Source: Thalassospiraceae bacterium LMO-JJ14
Lineage (GTDB): Bacteria > Pseudomonadota > Alphaproteobacteria > Rhodospirillales > Casp-alpha2
Assembly: GCA_021555105.2 (NCBI GenBank)
Contig: CP134604.1
Coordinates: 2,604,001 to 2,668,000 of the forward strand
Direction: 5' to 3'
Length of the DNA stretch: 64,000 nucleotides
The translations under genes were made by a program, and so were the position numbers. Shown one piece after another: positions 17,119 to 24,572 of this stretch; positions within the stretch are counted from its first letter, which is position 1; each line of letters begins with the position of its first letter. The notes beneath the pieces are model-generated. The model was not told where the DNA came from. It searched no databases and worked only from the letters and a program-made list of their open reading frames with translations.

Positions 17119-17778
17119 ATGACGCAGGAATACATCCCCTGGTCAGATAAATACCGAACAGGCATTCGATTAATCGATATTGATCACAGATCGCTTTTCT
17201 CGACCATCAACCAAATGCACGAGAAAATTCAGGAAAACGCCCCCATACAGGAGCTTCAGCAAACGACGACGGAGCTACTGCGTTATGCCAATGAGCACTT
17301 TGAACGCGAAGAGCAGCTCATGTTTCAATATGGATATCCCGGCCTGACGGCGCACCGCAGAAAGCACCACGACTTCATTCGTATGGTATATGCGATCCGC
17401 AAGATCGAGCTTGAACAACCGGACCGGCTGGACTTTGATAAACTCCTGTCTTTTCTGGCCGGTTGGTTAAAGCGGCATGTTATGGGCGTTGACCGTGAAT
17501 ACATTCCTTTTTTGACGGGGACCGCAAACCGCCGCGCAACGGATTGGCTGGAAACATCCACTCAGGAAGATGGAGAATCCCCTGAGAGAGAAGGCGATAG
17601 AGAAGTCAGCATAACCCTGAAAATAAAACTCTCTTCCATCTCTACGCTAAGGCGCTGTGCAAGGACCCTGAACGCCGGGGGTGAAAAAGCGCAGGCCATC
17701 GAAGAAATAACCGATCCCATCAAGGATATCGAATTTGATGATGCAATCCAGATTGCGGAAATCGTCTTGAAGAGCTGA
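17119..17778 (+). CDS. Bacteriohemerythrin with C-terminal extension
   Basis: The 219-residue protein begins with a hemerythrin domain (about 1-135) with its iron ligands in order: IDIDHRSLF, NEHFEREEQLM, HRRKHHDFI and LKRHVMGVDREY. Such domains bind oxygen through a di-iron centre. The rest (about 140-219) is an unrecognised acidic segment, TSTQEDGESPEREGDREV followed by a predicted beta/alpha part ending DAIQIAEIVLKS. The ATG at 17119 follows AAGG with suitable spacing and matches family N-termini (MTQEYIPWSDKY). It follows the haem/two-component locus and may belong to the same physiology. Confidence 0.88.
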   Translation: MTQEYIPWSDKYRTGIRLIDIDHRSLFSTINQMHEKIQENAPIQELQQTTTELLRYANEHFEREEQLMFQYGYPGLTAHRRKHHDFIRMVYAIRKIELEQPDRLDFDKLLSFLAGWLKRHVMGVDREYIPFLTGTANRRATDWLETSTQEDGESPEREGDREVSITLKIKLSSISTLRRCARTLNAGGEKAQAIEEITDPIKDIEFDDAIQIAEIVLKS

Positions 17779-17840
17779 AAAAAGCGTCCGGCAACTGAAT
17801 AGCACGCCGCTGACTTACGGATCAGCGTGCGATGCCGGAC
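17778..17840 (-). terminator. Hairpin terminator at a convergent gene boundary
   Basis: GTCCGGCA (17786-17793) pairs with TGCCGGAC (17833-17840), with an inner CGCTGA/TCAGCG stem. On the minus strand the hairpin is followed by GC and a run of six T, which suits termination of the minus-strand gene ending at 17822. It may also slow plus-strand readthrough from the bacteriohemerythrin gene. Confidence 0.6.
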
Positions 17841-18367
17841 ATGCCTTTAAACAGCCGCAGCATCTCCATAAAATCCACGCGGTCCTGATTGACGTCGAAG
17901 TGGAACCGCAGGTTGCCCGTTTTCGGTTCCAGACTGAGATCGAACGGCCCCTGACAATGTCCGTTGCACCAGGCTTTGAGGTTCAGGAACGCTTCTTGCG
18001 GTGTGTATTTCTTGCCCTCCAACAGGCCGCGCCGGTCGCCGCCCGAGCGCCGTTCCTTGTGCGCGCGGCGCTCCTTGTCGGCGGGCCAGTCCTGTTTCGA
18101 CTGACGGCGGTCGATGCCCGAGCGCCGGTCGGAATGCTTGCGACGGGATGGCGTGTCATCCGGGATGGCGTCTTCGCCCGCCCCCGGATGCGCTGGCGCG
18201 GTTGGCGGTTCCAATTGCACCACACCTTCCAGGCACAGGCTTTTATCCAGGCACGCTTGCATGGCGCTGAACATCTGATCGCGATGCTCGGCGTTTTCGA
18301 GCGCGTCGGCGACGCCGAGCGCCAGTAGCTGGCGGCAAATGCACTTCTCGAGAATCTCATCCGTCAT
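17822..18367 (-). CDS. Protein of unknown function with repeated SG.DRR motifs
   Basis: The 181-residue soluble protein has a cysteine-bearing N-terminal helix bundle (ILEKCICRQLLALGV, MQACLDKSLC), a basic middle with two DRR-type motifs (RRSGIDRRQ and RRSGGDRR), and a C-terminal module with CNGHCQGPFDLS and FHFDVNQDRVDFMEML. The RRSG.DRR motif recurs in several unrelated bacterial proteins linked to PilZ or signalling, but no domain is assigned here. It is divergent from the acetyltransferase gene. Confidence 0.65.
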   Translation of the reverse strand: MTDEILEKCICRQLLALGVADALENAEHRDQMFSAMQACLDKSLCLEGVVQLEPPTAPAHPGAGEDAIPDDTPSRRKHSDRRSGIDRRQSKQDWPADKERRAHKERRSGGDRRGLLEGKKYTPQEAFLNLKAWCNGHCQGPFDLSLEPKTGNLRFHFDVNQDRVDFMEMLRLFKGMSGIAR

Positions 18368-18544
18368 GGGATCAGGATAAACCGGGCTGTCCGGGAAAGC
18401 ATGCGGGAATTAAATGCGCACGGACTGCCCGCCGCAAACCCGGCGAAGCGCGATGCACCGGCAGCCGCGTGGATGTCCTTGGATTCCCTGGCGAATGGCG
18501 ACATGATCGGCGAAACAGACCCTGAATATCAGTCCGCCACGATC

Positions 18545-19036
18545 ATGAAGACAACTCAACGGCTCAGCTTCGGGCGACTGCCCGACATTCCCCCCGGTCA
18601 GATCATTGCACATATGTCCGATCCCCGTGTCGCGGCGCATATGCCTCTGCTGACGTTCCAATGGAACCGCGACACGCTGGCGGCCTTCATCGCCGCAAAA
18701 GAAGAATGCTGGCGGCGTGACGGGTTGGGGCACTGGGCCATTCTTTGCGACGGCGACTATGTCGGATGGGGCGGTTTTCAGAAAGAAGGCGATGAATGGG
18801 ATTTCGGGCTGGTGCTGAAACCCGAATTTTTCGGCCTTGGGCCCAGGATCGTCAAAACGGCGCTGGCATTCGCCAGGGCCGATACGCGGGTTCCATACGT
18901 GACCTTTCTGCTGCCGCCGTCGCGCCCCCACCTGCGGGGGCTTGCCAAATTTGGGGCCAGGTTCGTCGGCGAGGTCGAACACGAAGGCGCAAGCTTCCGG
19001 AAATATGTCCTGGAGACCACGACGCCCTCACCTTGA
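18545..19036 (+). CDS. GNAT-family acetyltransferase-like protein
   Basis: A 163-residue product with the RimJ/RimL-like GNAT layout: HMSDPRVAAHMPLLTFQWN near the start, GHWAILCDGDYVGWGGFQ as the central beta strands, and FGLGPRIVKTALAFA as the acetyl-CoA pyrophosphate loop. The G-rich loop is shorter than the usual Q/RxxGxG. The frame remains open upstream to 18401, but the ATG at 18545 fits domain length best. No strong ribosome-binding site helps, so the start is uncertain. Its substrate is unknown. Confidence 0.7.
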   Translation: MKTTQRLSFGRLPDIPPGQIIAHMSDPRVAAHMPLLTFQWNRDTLAAFIAAKEECWRRDGLGHWAILCDGDYVGWGGFQKEGDEWDFGLVLKPEFFGLGPRIVKTALAFARADTRVPYVTFLLPPSRPHLRGLAKFGARFVGEVEHEGASFRKYVLETTTPSP

Positions 19037-19136
19037 GCGGCGCGGCGGGCTGAATAAAAGCGCGCCGGGGGTGCTCCAAAACCGTGCGTTTTCCGTATCT
19101 TGAAGATAAAGTCCGGTAGTTTCGCAGGAGAACCGC

Positions 19137-19712
19137 ATGACCGAGCCGATCCTCATCGCCATGACCGGTGCGTCCGGGGCCATCTATGGCATCGAGACGC
19201 TGCGCCTGTTGCGCGACATCGGCCAGCCGGCGCATCTGATCCTGTCCGAGGTCGCGCGCCGCACCATTGAAATCGAGACCGATGTCGGCATCGACGAAAT
19301 CAAGGCGCTGGCCGAGGTCGTGCATTCCAACAAGGATCAGGCGGCATGCGTGTCCAGCGGCTCGTACCGGACCCGTGGCATGCTGATCGCGCCGTGTTCC
19401 ATCAAGACGCTGTCGGGCATCGCCAACAGCTACGCCGACAACCTGATCATCCGCGCCGCCGACGTGTGTCTGAAGGAACGCCGGCGTCTGGTGCTGATGG
19501 TCCGCGAAACCCCCTATCATGCCGGTCATATCGACCTGATGCGCCGCGCCACCGATGCCGGTGCGGTGATCTTTCCGCCGATGCCGGCATTTTACGCGCG
19601 CCCGAAAAGCATCGAGGAACTGGTGCGCCAGAGCGTCGGCCGCGCGCTCGACCTGTTCGGGATCGAGCACGAGCAAATCAACCGCTGGATGGGGCCGGAT
19701 AAACACGAATGA
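19137..19712 (+). CDS. ubiX: Flavin prenyltransferase
   Basis: The 191-residue enzyme attaches dimethylallyl phosphate to reduced FMN to make the prenyl-FMN cofactor needed by UbiD-type decarboxylases in ubiquinone synthesis. Diagnostic stretches are IAMTGASGAIYGIETLR for FMN binding, LSEVARRTIEIE, APCSIKTLSGIANSYADNLI and VLMVRETPYHAGHIDLM. The ATG at 19137 follows CAGGAGAACCGC. ubiD is not in the window. A strong hairpin lies just after the stop. Confidence 0.94.
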   Translation: MTEPILIAMTGASGAIYGIETLRLLRDIGQPAHLILSEVARRTIEIETDVGIDEIKALAEVVHSNKDQAACVSSGSYRTRGMLIAPCSIKTLSGIANSYADNLIIRAADVCLKERRRLVLMVRETPYHAGHIDLMRRATDAGAVIFPPMPAFYARPKSIEELVRQSVGRALDLFGIEHEQINRWMGPDKHE

Positions 19713-19720
19713 TTTCGCTT

Positions 19721-19753
19721 TCCCGGAACCGCGCGAACGCGAGGTGTCCGGGA
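19721..19753 (+). terminator. Long hairpin after ubiX
   Basis: TCCCGGA (19721-19727) pairs with TCCGGGA (19747-19753); an inner ACC/GGT and CGCG/CGCG extend the stem. It lies eight bases after the ubiX stop. There is no clear T run, so it may be a message-stabilising or Rho-assisted element rather than a classic terminator. Confidence 0.5.
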
Positions 19754-19787
19754 CCTATTTCAATACTGCACCAAGCCGAGCCATGGG

Positions 19788-19821
19788 TCCCGGCTCTCCG
19801 CGCCAGGCACGCCGGCCGGGA
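19788..19821. repeat. Palindromic repeat-like element
   Basis: TCCCGGC (19788-19794) and GCCGGGA (19815-19821) flank a G+C-rich loop. The text around it (ATGGGTCCCGGCTCT ... GCCGGGATGACGAG) has the look of dispersed extragenic palindromes seen in many alphaproteobacteria. Only one copy is visible in this window, so repeat status is inferred from resemblance. Confidence 0.4.
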
Positions 19822-19847
19822 TGACGAGAAAAAATTAGAACGCGGCT

Positions 19848-19889
19848 CTAGAGCACCGGGCCCTTTTGCACCATCGCGACGAAGTCCGC
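19848..19889 (-). pseudogene. Remnant of an EAL-gene 3' end (candidate attachment site, left)
   Basis: Read on the minus strand, this segment encodes A-D-F-V-A-M-V-Q-K-G-P-V-L and a TAG stop. The intact EAL gene ending at 24573 finishes A-E-D-F-V-A-M-V-N-K-G-P-A-L and TAG. Over the 39 bases that align without gaps I count 31 identities; at least five of the differences are synonymous, so this is a true coding tail from a related gene, not chance. It is cut off from any body of the gene. It and the intact end bracket the AT-richer island. Confidence 0.65.
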
Positions 19890-20084
19890 AGAGGGCATTA
19901 TTTTTGGTGGCAACGCCGAGAACCCCAAATACGTCCCTCACAGGACGCCGCCTAGGGCGGTCGTCGTACATGGAATCTAACTCAAAAGCTCAAACATATC
20001 GGGAAATCTTATCTCCGATTTCTCTTTACAGATGTTCCACTTCTCAGAAGAATATATCCCTTGGATGATTGAGAGTAAATTTCT

Positions 20085-22121
20085 TTGAAAAACACTCGCG
20101 ACACTCCGCGAAAAGAAAATTCTGATGGCACTGAGTTTATTGGCAGCCGCGAAGGCTTATCAGCGTTCTTAGCAGATGAATCAAAGGTCGGTTCGATTGC
20201 GCGGACACGTTTAAGGGCAAGTGATCGCGTAATAGCTAGAGTTACAGATGGAATTTATCGTCAACCAGGTTCCGCGCTTCGAGAATTGATTTCGAACGCT
20301 TGGGATGCCGATGCCAATCGCGTCGATGTGTTTACGGATGTTCCTCGTTTTTCGAGCATTCGGGTCACTGACGATGGTGCCGGGATGTCGTACGAGACTC
20401 TTGCGCGTCTATTGACGAGCATAGGTGGAAGCGCAAAGCGAACGAAAGAAGCTCGGGAACTCGGGGTTTCTGACAAATATGACACAAACCGAACACCGGG
20501 GGGGCGGCCATTTATCGGTAAAATCGGGATCGGGCTCTTTGCTGTTTCACAATTGGCAAGGACCGTGAAATTGGTAACGAAACGCTCAGGTACCAATTAC
20601 CGCCTTGTCGCAGAAATAAAAATTCGACCATTCTCCGAGTCAGATCCAGCGTCACAGGATGATGGTGATGATGATACCTTTGCAAATGGTGATGTCCTGA
20701 TTACCCGAGAACTTGCAGATGATGATGAAGCCCATGGCACAGATATTTTTCTCTCTGATTTGAAGCCAAGAGTTCGCGAGATGCTCCGTAGTGCGGATCG
20801 ATGGCGAGATATCGACGAACAAAACGAATACTTAAAAGCTCTTGATTTTGAAGCTGCGTCTGCAATGCGCGTTGAAGTGCCTAGTTACCACTCCGGCTGG
20901 ATAGCCAAAATGCCATCCAAAGGTGAAGTTACGGCAGTCTTAGATGAACCAGCCAAGTATCCATGGGAAGCCCAAGATTGTGCATTGACGCGCATGACCA
21001 AATTGGTAGATGCCGTTGAAGCCGAGTTTGCAGAAAGCCGTGCTCGTCCAGATTTGGCTAAAACTCTTGATACTTATTTAGAGATGATATGGACCTTGGC
21101 GTTGTCTGCGCCGGTCCAGTACATAGATCGACATCCATTTGACCTTACCTCAGAAGACGAAACAGATGTTTATTGGCTCTCGAACCAAAGCCGCGGCAAG
21201 GCAACTTATGTTGAACTAAAACCGCACGAAACCATCAGGCAAGCAGTAGCGAGAAGAGCCCCCGGCAATCCAAACTTGGAAAGCGGCTTGGATGCCGTTG
21301 AGGGCGGCTTTAGCGTCTATGTCGATGGAATAGAATTACGGCGCCCTGTGAGGTTTCGTTTCATTCGGCCAGATGGTCGTGGGTTTATGGACCGGTCTAT
21401 GATGTTCGTTGGGCGCTTTGCGCCTGACCTATCAAATGTCGCCCCAGATTTACGCGGCGGCGATCTAGCCTTTGAAGCATATCTCTTCTGGAATGGACGG
21501 ATAGTGCCAAAAGAAAATAACGGTGTCCTCGTTCGTATTCGAGGCGCAAGTGGTGCGCTCTTTGATCCATCATTTTTTAAATACCAAGTCTCTGAACAAA
21601 CAAGATTGCGGCAGATAACCTCCGAACTCTTTGTAGATCATGGATTAGATGCAGCTCTAAACATTGACCGTGAAGGTTTTAATTTTGCTCATCCGCATGT
21701 CCAATTAGCAACTGTGTGGCTTCATCGTGCAATTAAACAACTCACTAATCGACACAAAGAGTTAGGTGCGCAGAGAAGAGCAGGAAGACGAGAAGAAGAG
21801 AACGATGCGGTCCAGTCATTTGCTGACAAAATTTGGTTATCGCAGCGCTCTGACGAAGAACCCCCTCAAATTCAGATTGCTCGCGACGAAGGAAGTGCTC
21901 GTTCTATAAGGCGAGACGGGTACATGACATTTTCACGAGATAAATTGCCGATACTGAATACTGGTTCTGCTCTTCAGAAAAGCGAAAGAGAATCGAAAGC
22001 AATAGCGATAGCAAAAATATTGGCAGCGTTCGGGGTGTTTGATGAAAAATCTTATACAGAACAACAATCGCTAATTAATTCGATCCTCGCTGTATTTTAT
22101 GGGTCGAGTAAAAATGAGTGA
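20085..22121 (+). CDS. GHKL (MutL/MORC/Hsp90-like) ATPase of a defence cassette
   Basis: The 678-residue protein has a Bergerat-fold ATPase at the N-terminus: ELISNAWDADA (67-77), VTDDGAGM (94-101), GKIGIGLFAVSQLA (145-158) and a GTDIFL motif (218-223). The rest has no recognised nuclease domain; a C-terminal helix-rich part contains NIDREGFNFAHPH. TTG at 20085 is the start, since a stop lies in frame nine bases before it and the first in-frame ATG falls after the ATP site. MutL/MORC-like ATPases paired with DNA methylases are known in restriction-modification operons. The next gene overlaps its stop. Codon use is AT-richer than in the flanks. Confidence 0.85.
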   Translation: MKNTRDTPRKENSDGTEFIGSREGLSAFLADESKVGSIARTRLRASDRVIARVTDGIYRQPGSALRELISNAWDADANRVDVFTDVPRFSSIRVTDDGAGMSYETLARLLTSIGGSAKRTKEARELGVSDKYDTNRTPGGRPFIGKIGIGLFAVSQLARTVKLVTKRSGTNYRLVAEIKIRPFSESDPASQDDGDDDTFANGDVLITRELADDDEAHGTDIFLSDLKPRVREMLRSADRWRDIDEQNEYLKALDFEAASAMRVEVPSYHSGWIAKMPSKGEVTAVLDEPAKYPWEAQDCALTRMTKLVDAVEAEFAESRARPDLAKTLDTYLEMIWTLALSAPVQYIDRHPFDLTSEDETDVYWLSNQSRGKATYVELKPHETIRQAVARRAPGNPNLESGLDAVEGGFSVYVDGIELRRPVRFRFIRPDGRGFMDRSMMFVGRFAPDLSNVAPDLRGGDLAFEAYLFWNGRIVPKENNGVLVRIRGASGALFDPSFFKYQVSEQTRLRQITSELFVDHGLDAALNIDREGFNFAHPHVQLATVWLHRAIKQLTNRHKELGAQRRAGRREEENDAVQSFADKIWLSQRSDEEPPQIQIARDEGSARSIRRDGYMTFSRDKLPILNTGSALQKSERESKAIAIAKILAAFGVFDEKSYTEQQSLINSILAVFYGSSKNE

Positions 22122-23349
22122 GATCGACGATCAGAGTGAAGACCCAGCAGAAGACATTGACGCAGTTTTTGGAGATGATCCACAACTAGCGAATGAAACA
22201 TATTTGACCGAGCTTGTGCAAAAGAAGCGGGAATTCGCGCCTTGGCACCATCCAGTCAAACAGATCGTTCGTATTGAACAATGGGCCAGCCTAGCCAATC
22301 GTTTAATAAGAGATAGAGATTTCAATAGTCCGCTACGGTATTTCACTTTACCAGGACCAGATTTATTGGATGTCCGAGTCCTTGCTGAAGTTTGTGCAAA
22401 GAAAGGCATCTCTATTGATTACTTTGGGTTTAACTCTTCGATTGCTACGGTTCCCGGGCAATCTGGACATGTCGAATCCGATAGAATATTTATGGCGGAG
22501 TCAGCAATACGACAAAGTGGGGTTAGCACACCAACAGCCTATATCATGCCTGATAGATTAGAAGACATAGCGAACCAAGAATCACATGCTTTTGCAAAGC
22601 TACAGCAACAACAGCCATTTGACATAGTAAATATTGATGCATGCAATCACCTAGCCTTTCGATCAGAAGGAAGACAGCACAGCATCTTTGATGCATTAAA
22701 TTCACTCCTTCGTCATCAAATGCCAGCAAAAGCACCTTGGCTCCTTTTCATCACAACTCGCGCTGAACCTGCTTTACTGGATGACACGGCCGTAGAATTT
22801 GACCGGGCAATAGCAGAAAATCTTCGTATATCTGCTGATAATTTCGGGCAGGCTCTTGCTGAAGCAATTGGAGCACCGAGAAATAATATAGGTGCTGCGC
22901 TGAAGGCAGTCTGGACAAGAAATGATATTGAATTTTTAAAAATATTTACAATTGGTTTGTCCAAATATTTACTTCAATATTTTCATACGCAACCAAATCT
23001 TAGGGCAGGTGTCGAGTTAGCGAGCGCATATTGCTATAGAGTTTACGGGCCGGCTCCTGATATGGCAGCTCTCGCATTCCGCATCACTCCAGGTGGTGTC
23101 CAAGCTATTCAACCAATGGCTTCTGGAGCAGTCGTCATACCTGATCTTGAAGAGCAACAAGCCATCAGAGTTGTGCAGAAAGCTGCCAAAATAAGAAATA
23201 TTGATGAGTCGTTGGAAAGCGATGAAGGATTGCGAAAATCCGCAGTTGATGGAACAAAAATCCTCTTAGGAGGTTCAAATTACGACCTTGATGCATGGGA
23301 GATATGGGTAACTGAGCATTCTGAACGCCCAATAAGGATAAAAGCATAA
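22114..23349 (+). CDS. Unknown protein of the GHKL ATPase cassette
   Basis: The 411-residue protein overlaps the ATPase stop by eight bases, so the two are made together. It has an acidic N-terminus, then a pattern reminiscent of a Rossmann/methyltransferase-like core: YFTLPGPDLLDVRVLAEVC (about 76-94), ISIDYFGFNS (99-108) and FDIVNIDACNHLAF (169-182). The usual glycine-rich SAM loop is not clear. The C-terminal half has no recognised motif, and no PD-(D/E)XK or HNH nuclease signature is seen. A role as effector or specificity factor of the cassette is inferred from linkage only. Confidence 0.8.
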   Translation: MSEIDDQSEDPAEDIDAVFGDDPQLANETYLTELVQKKREFAPWHHPVKQIVRIEQWASLANRLIRDRDFNSPLRYFTLPGPDLLDVRVLAEVCAKKGISIDYFGFNSSIATVPGQSGHVESDRIFMAESAIRQSGVSTPTAYIMPDRLEDIANQESHAFAKLQQQQPFDIVNIDACNHLAFRSEGRQHSIFDALNSLLRHQMPAKAPWLLFITTRAEPALLDDTAVEFDRAIAENLRISADNFGQALAEAIGAPRNNIGAALKAVWTRNDIEFLKIFTIGLSKYLLQYFHTQPNLRAGVELASAYCYRVYGPAPDMAALAFRITPGGVQAIQPMASGAVVIPDLEEQQAIRVVQKAAKIRNIDESLESDEGLRKSAVDGTKILLGGSNYDLDAWEIWVTEHSERPIRIKA

Positions 23350-23378
23350 ACTTCTGGATGAGGGGGCGGCCACAACCA

Positions 23379-24431
23379 TTACGCGGCAGATTTTTGGCGT
23401 GTGTCTTTAGCTTTGTCTGGCCCAATAAATTGCTCAGAGATTGAGTCGGCAATTGCCTTCGCTAATGGTGGGGGCACCGCCTCACTTACCTGATCAATTT
23501 GAGACGAAAGCGTTCCGAGCAATTGATATTCATTTGGGAATCCCTGCAGCAACATTGCCTCATATACACTCAAACGCCTATGGCAATTAGGATGAACATG
23601 GACTTCTCTGTTGCCATAAGCGACCGTAAGACTTGGTTTATTCCAGTCTAAAACTTTAAAGCTGCGCTTGCTACTATCACCAGATCGCAATGCTCCTGGT
23701 GTATGGAATCGAGAAGATACGGGGTTCATACACCAGTGATTTGGATGTTCTGGGTTTTGCTGAGCATCAATGCCACGCTTGAAGTACATAGGTTCCTTTA
23801 ATCGCCCAATGGAATTTTTGACGGTAAGGTTATTGGTTGACTTCATGGATGGTTCAGGGCTCTCCCATATGGAGTTTGAGTAAATTGATCGATTGATACC
23901 TACTACAATTAGGCGTTTTCGCTTTTGTGGAATTCCAAAATCTACGGCATTCAACTCGGCTGAAGACACAGCGAAACCAGCACTCTCAATAGCTTTAATA
24001 AATGCATTATACTTAGCCTCATGCTTGCCCTTTGAAAAACAAGTGACATTCTCAAATACTAGAAAATGGACAGGATTCCGATTGTTCAAATCTCGCAGAA
24101 CTCGGACATACTCTAAAGGCAATGAATGTCTGGGGTCATTTGGGTCATATGCAGAGCGATTGGCTTTACTAAAACTTTGGCACGGCGATCCGCCAATAAT
24201 ACCAATTGGTTTAAATATTCCACCAAAATCAGAATCAATTTTTTTCAGCGTAACTTTGCGAATATCAGCGACGTAGCCATTGTTATCGGGTGCGCGGTTG
24301 TAATTGTAGGAAGCAATACTGTCTGCATTGATGTCATATGCTACGGGAATTTTGAACCCGGATTGTTCAAAACCCAAATCCATCCCACCAGCCCCCGCAA
24401 ACAAACTCAGAAGCACGCCTTTTTCTCCCAA
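23379..24431 (-). CDS. DNA (cytosine-5) methyltransferase
   Basis: The 350-residue enzyme shows all key M5C motifs in order: LSLFAGAGGMDLGF (motif I), GGSPCQSFS with the catalytic Cys (motif IV), VFENV (VI), QKRKRLIVVG (VIII), RRLSVYEAMLLQGFP (IX) and VSEAVPPPLAKAI (X). It methylates cytosine in an unknown DNA target; the target-recognition part lies at about 215-275. It faces the two plus-strand genes and ends 29 bases from the second. As there is no classical endonuclease beside it, the partner genes may provide restriction. Confidence 0.95.
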   Translation of the reverse strand: MGEKGVLLSLFAGAGGMDLGFEQSGFKIPVAYDINADSIASYNYNRAPDNNGYVADIRKVTLKKIDSDFGGIFKPIGIIGGSPCQSFSKANRSAYDPNDPRHSLPLEYVRVLRDLNNRNPVHFLVFENVTCFSKGKHEAKYNAFIKAIESAGFAVSSAELNAVDFGIPQKRKRLIVVGINRSIYSNSIWESPEPSMKSTNNLTVKNSIGRLKEPMYFKRGIDAQQNPEHPNHWCMNPVSSRFHTPGALRSGDSSKRSFKVLDWNKPSLTVAYGNREVHVHPNCHRRLSVYEAMLLQGFPNEYQLLGTLSSQIDQVSEAVPPPLAKAIADSISEQFIGPDKAKDTRQKSAA

Positions 24432-24572
24432 AAATTATCGTTTTGAATTTTTGAAAGTACTCTAAAACGCGTTACCTTGGTAAGCCCAAATCTACAGATT
24501 TCAACATTTTTCCGACAAATATAAAAAACAGAACGGGATCTGAACCTGATTACAGACAATAATTTAGGATGC

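Noticed and set aside
19970-20068. 33-codon frame before the GHKL ATPase
   Set aside because: No ribosome-binding site or known peptide, and it lies in a different frame from the ATPase.
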